NCBI GenBank assembly: GCA_003427395.1
Contig: BFEA01000012.1
Coordinates: 6,315,629 to 6,359,395, forward strand
DNA: 43,767 nucleotides
Direction: 5' to 3'
Origin: Chara braunii
Lineage: Eukaryota > Streptophyta > Charophyceae > Charales > Characeae
Each line of letters begins with the position of its first letter. The first letter of the stretch is position 1. The notes under the pieces were generated by a model that saw only the letters and a program-made list of their open reading frames with translations, made no database searches and was not told the DNA's origin. Positions 12,368 to 21,119 of the stretch are shown piece after piece. The position numbers were made by a program, and so were the translations under genes.

Positions 12368-12474
12368 CTGCAGACAAAACCGCCAAAGATCGTATTTGTG
12401 CAATGTCCTGCGTCCCACTGGGATAAGCACAGGAACCATCCATCAATACCCACAAACAAACTCCACCCGCTTAC
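12368..12474 (-). promoter_or_regulatory. Possible 5' UTR intron with acceptor abutting the start codon
   Basis: On the minus strand the sequence GGTTTTGTCTGCAG ends at 12368, one base before the ATG of the ATOS-family gene. This is a very good 3' splice site. The nearest donor-like sequence is CCCTG/GTAAGCGG at 12474, which would give a 107-nt intron. An upstream ATG (ATGGCCATG) lies in that putative exon and would not read into the protein frame, so a more distant donor is equally possible. The acceptor is well supported; the donor is a guess. Confidence 0.4.
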
Positions 12475-12800
12475 CAGGGAAAGCAACAACAGAGGGATTA
12501 CAGAAACAGCTAGACATGGCCATCTACAAAGACAAAGAGATATCCTGCCTGGAAATTATATTTGCACGATGTTATGTCTCCCGCTGGGATAATCACAGGA
12601 ACATAAAGTAGTACCCCCCCTCTCCCCCCAGGTACTCCATCCTTTTCACCAGGAAGAGCACAACAGAAGACGCAGGTTACAAACACGCCTGGGTATGAGA
12701 CACTCACACAGACAGAGATATCCTGCCTGAAGCACAGAGATTGTGAGGCACCCCTGGCCTCCTGAACCTGGCAAAACCACTGTCCTGCCTGTGCAAAGCC
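12385..12800. repeat. Diverged tandem repeats upstream of the ATOS-family gene
   Basis: Blocks with the same order of motifs recur: a TATTTGxxCxATGT block, then CTGGGATAAxCACAGGAAC, an ACCAGGxAxAGCACAACAGA block, and AGAxATATCCTGCCTG. The blocks start near 12387 and 12559. The ATATCCTGCCTG motif falls at 12539 and again at 12718, a spacing of about 179 bp. Divergence is substantial and the third unit is partial. The array covers the presumed 5' leader and proximal promoter of the ATOS-family gene. Confidence 0.6.
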
Positions 12801-13169
12801 AAAGTCTAATCACTGCAATCAGATCAACCCTAGGGAACCGGAAGACCACACCAAAACAGATGCCCTCTGTTCATTGATGAAGGTTTCATAGAAAACGACA
12901 TTGCATATCCGGTCCAACATCGTTTGAATTGTTTGCTAGCAAAAGCTCCGGAAACCACGAGGCCCTAACCAGTGTTGCCACGAGCGGGGCGAGAAGATAT
13001 CCTGAAAGAATGACATCTATCCGTCTCTGCCGGAAAGGCAGAGGCGCAAAGATGATAGGAACATGTACCAATGACCGCAGCACTGCTATGAGAAGACATG
13101 GCAGTGAGCATGGTCAGGCGTGCCATAACACGAAGATTCACCTGAGGAGGTTACACATGCACACAAAAA

Positions 13170-14570
13170 GTTGAAAGAGACGGAAGAGAGAGAACAAAAC
13201 TCACACGAGGGACACAATGGTGCCAACAAGATAATTGACAGAAGATGAGAGGAATGATAGAGTCTACAGTTCACTTGATTGGTAGAGAACATATCAGGGA
13301 ACTCATTAGAAAGAAGAGGGCAACAGAACGTGAAGAGGGAAGCAGAGGAGGAAGAGAATTGCCAACGGAAGGGAGGACAACAATGAAGCAGGAAGTTCAT
13401 TGAAAGGAAAAGGATAAGAACTGAAGCATATAAAATCAAACAGAGATACGATGGAATAGAGGAAGACGGTGCGTAAAAACTGAACAGGCATGGACACCAG
13501 ACGGTAACAGAGAGGGATAAGAAGATGGCACCAGGACAGGAAGGAAGGAAAAAATGAAGCAGAACCGCCATGAATGATAGAACCTGAAGATGGTGGAATA
13601 AAAAACACGAAGACAGCAGCGATAACAATATTGCAGACGGACAAAACAAAACTAAAATACACTCACACCGAGTCACACAAGGATTACGGAGCTCAACAGG
13701 AGGATCACATTGCGAGAAAACGAGGATAGCATGGCAACACCGGGGAAGTAATTGAACAGCGTACCGAGACGGATTGAGAAAAAAGACGCCAATGGAAAAG
13801 GAACAGAGTGCTGTGGACGAGGACGGCCACGGTGAGAGAAAACGAGTTTCGCAGGAGGGCAACAATGAGACAGAATAACGACAAGACAAGAAGAATGTGC
13901 AACGACAAAAAGACAGAGAAGTCGTGCGAGACGTGGGCAAGTCAACAAGAAAACAGAGAGGTGGCAATGGCGCAGAATTACTACAACGGCAGATGAACGC
14001 AATCATACATTGTGAAGAAGACAGGGATTCAGCTTATGGCATCTACGGAAGAGCAGAAGAAGCGTTGGAAGGAGAGGTGGTGATAGCCCAAAAAGGCGGC
14101 TATACAACAGCAACAGAATGGGAAACATGAGATGGAAGAGGAGGAAACACATGGAAGAGTAACGGTGAAAATGAACAACATTGCAGCAGACATCCATGGA
14201 GGAGTGACAAAAGGAGATACAGCGACAAGACAGCATGACAAGCCAACCATGCAACATGAAGGCAGTGAATGAAACACAGGAAGACAAAGATGGAGCGGGA
14301 AGAAGGAGATGTAACAGCGGCATAGTCGAGCGTGAGGAAAACAATGAAGGAGAAATTAGCAACGAGCAAGAGATGACAGCAGCAAAGCAGGAGGGTGGTG
14401 GCAGCACAGGCAGACAAGAACAGAACAGGAAGATAATCTAAAAGACAGACAGCAATGGAACCTGGGGGTGGTTGACGCAGAAAACAACAGAACATTAAAA
14501 CGACCGAACAGGAACAGAGTGGAACAAGGTGGCAAATGAAAAATGGAGAGGGACGGAAGAGCTAGTTAAT
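13170..14570. repeat. 1.4-kb purine-rich, low-T tract (degenerate satellite)
   Basis: The plus strand is markedly rich in A and G and poor in T, with recurring variants of ACAATGAAGCAGGA, GAAGACAGAGA and GGAACAGA without a fixed period. The strand bias removes stop codons on the minus strand, giving a spurious 306-codon Cys/Ser/Leu-rich frame (13086-14006) and several overlapping ones. This looks like an old, scrambled minisatellite and not a gene. It lies head-on to the 5' side of the ATOS-family gene. Confidence 0.6.
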
Positions 14571-15231
14571 CCGCATTCTCAAAGCAGACGAATTAAACAA
14601 TAATAATGGTCAGTAATCTTAGCATGCCGCCTGAATGGACACCAGCAACACGATGCACCTGATCATCGATACCCGGCGGCACAAAATGCAGCAACAAACC
14701 ACCAACGTGCACATGGCGGTTCATGCGTGGGGTACATTTTGGGGAGCTTAGTTGCTGCGGCGGTGGACTTTCTGTGCAAGCAAACAGTGTGGCATATACA
14801 GAGAATGTGGCCTGAGTTCCATATGCGCTTGTCACACAGACCCAAGAACGAATGGACTGACGAAGGACTTCTGAGACCTGGAAAGAATTAAGAGGTGGAT
14901 AAAGGAATTTGCTCTATATATAGACTGGTATCCCAGCACCAGCAGACTGGTATCTCAGTATAATTGAAATAGGCCCTCACAATGTCCTGTGATCAGTTAA
15001 ATGAACCTGTCATGATCCTACCTCATTCATAACGCAGAAGTCAACTTTGAGATGATGCAAGACTTGCTGAACTGAAGAAGAAGTGAAAAGAGACAGAGCA
15101 GAATAGAATGGAGAAGAAGATTAGAAGAAGAAGAAGAAGAACCACGGTTCAATCTACAATTGATTCTGTAAGTTTTTTCACCCGGAAATTGAGGCCCTGT
15201 CCAGTCATCCAGTTTTGTTCTGTTCAGTAGC
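14571..15231. other. Intergenic stretch with GAA run, no gene seen
   Basis: It contains a short (GAA)n run at about 15117-15142 and two copies of AGACTGGTATC in the 14920-14960 interval. No coding frame was recognised. Confidence 0.5.
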
Positions 15232-15552
15232 GCTAGCTTAATTCAATTTTCGTCACTTTCTAGTACCCATCGGCGCCGCCTTTCGGGGTTTCCTTAGGGA
15301 CCAATTCACTCTGCCTAGATTGACTGAACGCAGAAACCCTTGAACTTTCGGCGATCATGTTTTTTTCACCTGGTTTTTTGTTACTCATGTCAGCTAGCTT
15401 AATTCAATTTTCGTCATTTTCTAGTACCCATCGGCGCCGCCTTTCGGGGTTTCCTTACGGACCAATTCACTCTGCGTAGATTGACTGGACGCAGAAACCC
15501 TTGAACTTTCGGCGATCATGTTTTTCACCTGGTTTTTTGTGACTCATGTCAG
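15232..15552. repeat. 161-bp tandem duplication
   Basis: Two adjacent copies (15232-15392 and 15393-15552) start GCTAGCTTAATTCAATTTTC and end at ACTCATGTCA. They differ at about eight positions, mostly substitutions plus a small change in a T run. Each copy contains CATCGGCGCCGCCTTTCGGG. The high identity indicates a fairly recent duplication. No coding frame crosses it. Confidence 0.9.
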
Positions 15553-15612
15553 CATTCTCACTTCTGAGTGACAAGAGTCACATGAAACCCACGAACGTGT
15601 TCAAAATGTCAT

Positions 15613-15667
15613 CCCCCTAACTTCATCTTCTCCGACCTCTTCCCTAACTTCATCTTCTCCAACCTCC
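15613..15667. repeat. Short tandem repeat, about 27-bp unit
   Basis: The segment CTAACTTCATCTTCTCC is followed by GACCTC or AACCTC and is present twice in direct succession, then grades into a CTC-rich tail. This is plus-strand pyrimidine-rich simple sequence. Confidence 0.75.
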
Positions 15668-15897
15668 TCCTCCTCCAATAATCAATAGAATACAAATAAT
15701 AAATGAACGAGTGAACAAACCCCCTTACTGTGGAAGCACTCAAAGAGCTTCCCTTCACACAAAACTCTTTTCATCCTCCTTTCTTCGTTCCAAAGAATCC
15801 AAATTAACCGCGGAAGAACACCATATGACCAGTGGATGTTCAAAGGACAATGCAACCACAAATGTGGCGCTCCTAAAACATGCCACCATAGCCACAG

Positions 15898-15989
15898 TCC
15901 CGGAGGAAGGTCGAGACCAACCAGTATGAGGGCCTGCTAGATGCAGCGCCAAACAAGGAAGTGGAGATGGAGGTCAACCACACCCAAGG
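15898..15989 (+). CDS. Candidate internal exon, unknown protein
   Basis: The sequence between a possible acceptor (CATAGCCACAG ending at 15897) and a strong donor (CAAGG/GTAAGT at 15990) is open in one frame. It encodes a charged stretch containing KVETNQYEGLLDAAPN and EVEMEVNHTQ. The composition is protein-like and the frame is closed by a TAG just upstream, as expected for an exon edge. The acceptor has only a weak pyrimidine tract, and no neighbouring exon or known domain was recognised. It could be a chance open frame. Confidence 0.25.
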
Positions 15990-16639
15990 GTAAGTCCCTC
16001 ATGTCAGTTACCTCCTTCCTCTCCCTCAACCTCTACTCTCTTCCTCCTTTCTTCTCAGTAGCCTAGCTTGAGTTACTTCTCCCTCTACCTCCATAAGCCT
16101 AGGCCTACTCCCTTCTGCTATTTGCTACTCCATAGCCATGGAGGTCGCCCTCCTCTGGCCGGAACAGTAGCATAACCACCAGGTAAATGTGGCAGCCTAC
16201 TGATTGCACGAAGTGACATGTGCAGAGTCCACGAAGTGACATACCCCTGACTCCCGACCTCCGTCTCTACGCTGGCCGGGTACCATGGCCTCTACCCGTC
16301 CACTACACCTGCCAGAAGTTCCTGCCTTACGGTGGGAACACCATTGCAGTCTCCAGTCCAACCTCTAAGCCTGAACCTAACCTGAAATCTAACTAAATAT
16401 GGGCCTGAATCATAATGACCTCCTAAGGAAGCTACCGGGCCTTTCTACTCACTTGGGCCCCTTTCTACTCACTTGGGCCTACCTAAGTGCTGGAAACACC
16501 CTACCGCATGCTTGCCAGATTCTACCTGTGTCCCTGTGTGCCCTGGCCTTTCTAGAAGTCCACCAGTGTCCAATTCCAGTCCTACCCCTGTAGTTCTACC
16601 TATTTCTGACCCACCCCTCCCGGGAGAGACAGAACACAG
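15990..16639. other. Pyrimidine-rich intergenic or intronic stretch
   Basis: The plus strand is rich in CCTCTAC and CTTCCTCC type motifs (16010-16130). GAAGTGACAT is duplicated near 16209-16243, and ACTCACTTGGGCC is duplicated near 16448-16479. No coding frame was recognised. Confidence 0.45.
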
Positions 16640-16860
16640 TATGAGAACATAGCATACTTGTGGGGCATGCACCGTGCAGTGCTGTGAGGTGCGCCGAGTG
16701 CCGTGCACACATGTGTGCAGCGCGTGCATGTGCGCACCGTGTGCACTGCGCGTGCATGGTAGGTGTCCTCAAGTATGAGTGCACCCCCCAACATGCGCGC
16801 ACACAGGTACATGTGCCTTTTCTTTTGTGTGTGTGTGTGTCTGCGTGTGAGTGTGAGTAG
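16640..16860. repeat. Alternating purine-pyrimidine (Z-DNA-prone) stretch
   Basis: The stretch is dominated by GTGCGC, GTGCAT and GTGCAC steps, with a GT run at about 16827-16842. It resembles the block at 17815-17985. Such alternation is known to favour left-handed DNA under supercoiling; that it does so here is inference. Confidence 0.6.
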
Positions 16861-17103
16861 TGCAAGGCCGAATAGCTCACAGTCCAAGAAACAAGAAAGA
16901 AAAACGAGTTCGCACGCCCACAAAAGGTGGCAAGATGCGTTGCTTGCTTGCTTAGTGACGGATGTATCTTGCCGTCTTGTGGCGGGTGTACATTCATTTG
17001 AATTTCGTGATCTCGCCCTAATACTGACAGTATCCAGCGAGGACAACAGATACAATGAATGTATCTTGCTGAATCCCCGCGTTCTGATAGATTCAACACC
17101 TTC

Positions 17104-17208
17104 GGCCGTCATTCCACATATACAAAAGACATTAATCATGGCGATGTATGTATCCATGTACTACGCAAGATTCATTTTGCACATTTGGTGAGTGGTGGAG
17201 CAAGACCC
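17104..17208 (+). mobile_element. Family A inverted-repeat element, degraded copy
   Basis: The interior (ACAAAAGACATTAATCATGG, then TATCCATGT) and the right end (TTTGGTGAGTGGTGGAGCAA then GACCC) align with the better-preserved copy at 17444-17574. The left terminal repeat is mostly lost through a deletion. The assignment rests on order and spacing of shared motifs. Confidence 0.55.
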
Positions 17209-17443
17209 CTTATCTTATGGATTTGGAGAGAATTTTGGACCACTGATGCACGGAAATATCCCCAAGTCTTACGGATTCTGACAGCAGGCACACGGAAATA
17301 GCCCGCAACCGTACAACGTGCAAAATATGGTGGGAAGGTACCCTTCCCACTTTCCACGGGGAGACACTTTCCTATTTTTCACAATCCGCCCTCACAACGT
17401 TCCCCTTTTTATTCCTTTTTTAGCAAAAACATAAAGGCGGAAT

Positions 17444-17574
17444 GGGCCTCGCTCCACTACTCACCACATGCAGAAAAGACAAAAGTTATGGTGGTGTATC
17501 TTTCCATGTTCTAGGGGAAGATTCGCTCTCACTTTGCAGTGTTTGGACAGTTGGTGAGCAGTGGAGAGAGGCCC
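17444..17574 (+). mobile_element. Family A inverted-repeat element (MITE), 131 bp
   Basis: The ends are GGGCCTCGCTCCACTACTCA at left and TGAGCAGTGGAGAGAGGCCC at right, which are near-perfect reverse complements over at least 20 bp. The length is exactly the same as the copy at 37285-37415. The flanking triplets AAT and AAC differ by one base. There is no coding capacity. The GGG-starting ends and possible 3-bp target duplication recall Tourist/PIF-Harbinger MITEs, but that class assignment is tentative. Confidence 0.75.
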
Positions 17575-17851
17575 AACGGCGGCCAGTTCTGACAACAACA
17601 GAACCGCTTGAGTGAGCACAGCGACGCCCTCATCATGACAGATACATAGAGGATAGCACGTACAGGAAAAAGAGAACACAACACACAGACAGTTTAGGGG
17701 GCAGAGTGCAGCCCAGAAAAAAAAAAATTGCCTACTTCATCTCTTAATGTCCGCCGGGCGTGGGAACTCGGATACAATCTCCCCCTTGGGGGGGGGGGGG
17801 NGGGGGGGACCTCGGTTTTTGCCCTTGCGGCGCACCGGGTGTGCGTCCCAA
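17575..17851. other. Intergenic stretch with a G run
   Basis: A run of about 20 G interrupted by one N lies at 17790-17808. No gene or element was recognised in the rest. Confidence 0.5.
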
Positions 17852-17985
17852 GTGCGCAATGCGCAGTGCACCGCATGTGCGCGACCGGCATGCACGTGAT
17901 ACGCCGCAGGTATAGCGCCACGTGCGCAATGCTTAGTGCGCCGCGTGTGCACGACTGGCGTGCACGTGATACGCCGCAAGTATGG
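17852..17985. repeat. 70-bp GC-rich tandem duplication
   Basis: The unit beginning GTGCGCAATGC occurs at 17852 and 17922 (period 70 bp); the copies share TGCACGTGATACGCCGCA with several transitions elsewhere. A weaker third copy may precede it (17829-17851). CpG and alternating purine-pyrimidine steps are dense, as at 16640-16860. Confidence 0.8.
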
Positions 17986-18001
17986 AACATAGTCAATTCA
18001 C

Positions 18002-18039
18002 AGCATGGCAATCATCACATAGCATGGCAATCATCACAT
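18002..18039. repeat. Perfect 19-bp tandem duplication
   Basis: AGCATGGCAATCATCACAT is present twice with no mismatch, just downstream of the 70-bp duplication. Confidence 0.9.
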
Positions 18040-18830
18040 AGACACTTGGAGACACACAGGCAAACAGCAATGACACTCGGAACACAAAAATCTCAGCAAA
18101 TCAAGCCCACAAACAGCAATACACCTTAAACAGCAAAAGTCTCACTGATTCTGTGCAGGTCATGGCAAGCCCCAGAACACCAACAATATGCCCACCACAA
18201 CCCTGAGGATCGATCACCAGTGGTGCCAAGCATGCCCACCAAAACGCGGGACATGCTTCAAAATAGGACGGGGTTGCCGTCAGCGGATCTAAGGGCACAC
18301 ACAGACCCAAATCTGTGGCCATACTTCTGCTCAGATGCATCCAGGAAAGTCCAGGTGTGAGTATGCTCTACGGAACTTCTCACCAACGCCAGGTTTTTTA
18401 AGCGCCAAGCATCCAGGGGATCTATACCGGATGACAAACTTCTCATCCCTTGGCATATCATGGCATTCCATGAAACTAATGCGCACCAGCCATATGCAAA
18501 TCCACAACAAAGCTACCCTATGATCCCAGACATCCGGGGCCGTTCCACCCATCCAGGATGTGCAAACGGGCAATCAGGCCATCCAGCCAATGCTTTTTTT
18601 CAGGCCATGTGGAAAATTGTAATAATCCCAGCCATAGTAAGAAGTTTCAACCGCAGGAACATGTTCCGATCACACTCAATGTGGAACCAATCATAATAGA
18701 GAATAAGTCATGAAGCACCCCTGGAAGTCCTAAACTCAGCAGCGAGTTAGAGAAGCAGTCGGCAGGAGGAGGATAGTCTCATTGATAATCAATGATTACA
18801 ACTGAAACCGCTCTTCAGTTCTCTCTTCAG
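18040..18830. other. Intergenic or intronic stretch, no gene assigned
   Basis: Two overlapping minus-strand frames (18331-18573 and 18258-18461) look moderately protein-like, but they contradict each other and have no recognised domain. On the plus strand the right edge ends in a strong polypyrimidine-AG splice acceptor that leads into the candidate exon at 18831. Confidence 0.4.
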
Positions 18831-19023
18831 GACCCTATTCCCACAACTCGCCACCTGACATGCCCATCCACCACATTGATTACACTGACAAAGTCTTCTT
18901 GCAGCTGTATGCTCAGGTGCCCCACCTCCAGCAATGGAGCTCGGCTATGGAGGTTGTTGCCTGCCATGTCCAGTCATCAACTCCCAACCGCTGCCTCAAT
19001 CCTCAATATCACCAACTCGACAG
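18831..19023 (+). CDS. Candidate internal exon, unknown protein
   Basis: The 193-nt interval is bounded by a textbook acceptor (CAGTTCTCTCTTCAG ending at 18830) and a textbook donor (CGACAG/GTAAGT at 19024). One of the three frames is open across its whole length when two bases are left to complete an upstream codon. It encodes 63 residues including DMPIHHIDYTDKVFLQLYAQ and QQWSSAMEVVACHVQ, a soluble, folded-protein-like composition without low complexity. I do not recognise the family. The donor is followed by a CT microsatellite and an assembly gap, which may hide the next exon. The other two frames are open over long parts of the interval, so chance is not excluded. Confidence 0.45.
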
Positions 19024-19038
19024 GTAAGTCAAGGCAAG

Positions 19039-19039
<1 letters not shown>

Positions 19040-19107
<68 letters not shown>
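19040..19107. repeat. CT microsatellite running into an assembly gap
   Basis: About 33 CT repeats directly precede the N gap at 19109-19535. The assembly probably broke on this repeat. Confidence 0.95.
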
Positions 19108-19108
<1 letters not shown>

Positions 19109-19535
19109 NNNNNNNNNNNNNNNNNNNNNNNNNNNNNNNNNNNNNNNNNNNNNNNNNNNNNNNNNNNNNNNNNNNNNNNNNNNNNNNNNNNNNNNNNNNN
19201 NNNNNNNNNNNNNNNNNNNNNNNNNNNNNNNNNNNNNNNNNNNNNNNNNNNNNNNNNNNNNNNNNNNNNNNNNNNNNNNNNNNNNNNNNNNNNNNNNNNN
19301 NNNNNNNNNNNNNNNNNNNNNNNNNNNNNNNNNNNNNNNNNNNNNNNNNNNNNNNNNNNNNNNNNNNNNNNNNNNNNNNNNNNNNNNNNNNNNNNNNNNN
19401 NNNNNNNNNNNNNNNNNNNNNNNNNNNNNNNNNNNNNNNNNNNNNNNNNNNNNNNNNNNNNNNNNNNNNNNNNNNNNNNNNNNNNNNNNNNNNNNNNNNN
19501 NNNNNNNNNNNNNNNNNNNNNNNNNNNNNNNNNNN
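19109..19535. other. Assembly gap (427 N)
   Basis: Unresolved bases only. Confidence 1.
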
Positions 19536-19649
19536 GTTGTAGCATGACTAGAGCATCTTACACGGGTCCTTAGGCCCAACATTGTATCTACGGGTCCTTA
19601 TCGTGATTTCAGGCAGACAGGCCAATCTTTGGTACGCACGCAGTCCAGG

Positions 19650-19985
19650 TACATATGACCACCCCTAGCCCAGCATGCGATTCAGCTGGGTGTGTGGGTT
19701 ATTTTGTCTGTTCGGAGGCCAGGCATGTATCGTCCTTGCCTGCCCTCAGACCAGTTTGCTTTGCTTTGTTTTCAGGCAGATGTGTGTGCGTTTTGTCTCA
19801 TCTGAGCCAGAACATGTGTTTTCGTCTGTTCTCAGATCACTTTGCTTTGCTTCGCTTTTTGTGTTTTCGTCTGTTCTCAGATCACTTTGCTTTGCTTCGC
19901 TTTTAGGCAGGCGAATGTGCATTTTGTCTGTTCCGAGTCCAGGTGTTGGGCATTTCGTCTGTTCTCAGCCCAGCTCGTTTCTGAG
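19650..19985. repeat. Degenerate minisatellite with CTGTTCTCAG core
   Basis: Two near-identical 45-bp units (19816-19860 and 19861-19905) contain TTTTCGTCTGTTCTCAGATC followed by ACTTTGCTTTGCTTCG. Weaker units with TTTTGTCTNNTCTNAG and a following CCAG extend on both sides. The unit core looks like a pyrimidine tract plus CAG, that is, a splice-acceptor look-alike repeated several times. Confidence 0.75.
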
Positions 19986-20089
19986 GCTGCGCTTGGATCC
20001 ATTTTTTTTCCTCCATGATCTTCGCCTTGCCTTTGATATTCACTTCCGCCGCCACACATACACAACCCCCCTCTGAAGTTCTCCTCCCT

Positions 20090-20840
20090 TGTCAACATTC
20101 ACCGTTCCCTTCCACATTTCTCCTCCACACCTTTGGCATTCACAGCTTCTCCTTTGTCATTTAGCCCCTCCCCCATGGCACTTTCCCCCCTTCCCTTCCA
20201 AATTCACCCTTTTCGCTTCTCCCCCACCCATATGCAATTCAACCTTTTCATCCCCCCTTCCACACATCATCCCTACGTTTAACATTTAACTTCTTTCCCC
20301 TAATCGTTTATCCAAACGATTGGCATTCACCTCATTGACTTCTCTCCCCTACTCGTTTATGCAAATGACTGGCAGTCACTCCTCCCCCTACCAGGACCTC
20401 GCATGTTTCTGTTCCCTCAACCTTCGCAATTACCCCCCTTGCTTCAACATTAGCGCATATCGCCTCTGCATCTCGAACCCACATTAACATTCACTGCTCC
20501 AACTTTCCTCTACACTTCTCCCGCCCTTACATTACTTGTGTTTGCCACCTACCCCACTCTCTGCCTATTTGGCATCCACACTTCTCCCCCCCTCCACTTC
20601 CAATACTTACTCCTCCCCCACGCCCCCCAACTTTGGTTCCTTCCCGTTTCACATTTGTGCCTCTATGCCCCCGTGGACATTCACTCCTCCCCTCCCCCTC
20701 ACCATTTTCAATCCTTACTCTCCCCCCCCCCCCCAACCAAACTTTGGTTCTTTCCCGTTTCACATTTGTGCCTCTGTGCCCTCTTAGACATTCACTCCTC
20801 CCTCCTATCCTCCATGCTTCTCGCCTCCCCTTGAACACTC
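20090..20840. repeat. Pyrimidine-rich degenerate satellite
   Basis: The motif ACATTCACTCCTCCC and variants (GGCATTCAC, GGCAGTCACTCC) recur irregularly over 750 bp. Within it a 111-bp unit is clearly duplicated (ACTTTGGTTCCTTCCCG near 20630 and ACTTTGGTTCTTTCCCG near 20741). C runs occur at 20722-20734. The plus strand is C/T-rich, so long open frames here are artefacts. Confidence 0.75.
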
Positions 20841-21119
20841 ACTCATTTCTACACTTGATAACGGCGTTCACATGTTGGAAAGCAGGTGATGGAACCTTTT
20901 GATAAGGGGAGCTTACGCCTTGTCACCAGGGAGTTGGCACTTCTAGGACAAGGGGTTTGCTTGAACTGCATCCGGAGAAAATATTTGCACTTCGTTAGGG
21001 GTATTAGAGAGGCGTTTATGGGGTGTTTGCACTTCGTGAGGAAGTGGGTGTTTGCTTTTCCCAAAGGGTTATTGGATGGGTGCTGCGGCGTATTTGCACA
21101 TCAGGATGATGTCTGCAAT
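20841..21119. other. Intergenic stretch, no gene seen
   Basis: TTTGCACTTCGT occurs twice (20983-21040) in a T/G-rich context. No coding frame was recognised. Confidence 0.5.

Noticed and set aside
13086-14006. 306-codon minus-strand frame rich in Cys, Ser, Leu and Phe, with hydrophobic stretches resembling membrane segments
   Set aside because: It arises from the purine bias of the plus strand. Neighbouring overlapping frames look the same, composition is low-complexity and no domain or splice structure supports it.
15833-15897. Cys/His-rich peptide stretch reminiscent of a CCHC zinc knuckle
   Set aside because: The cysteine and histidine spacing does not fit C-x2-C-x4-H-x4-C, and the frame ends shortly after.
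18792-19547. Long plus and minus frames with Ser-Leu or Arg-Glu runs across 19040-19107
   Set aside because: They are translations of the CT microsatellite and of the N gap. Only the part inside the splice-bounded interval 18831-19023, in a different frame, was kept as a candidate.
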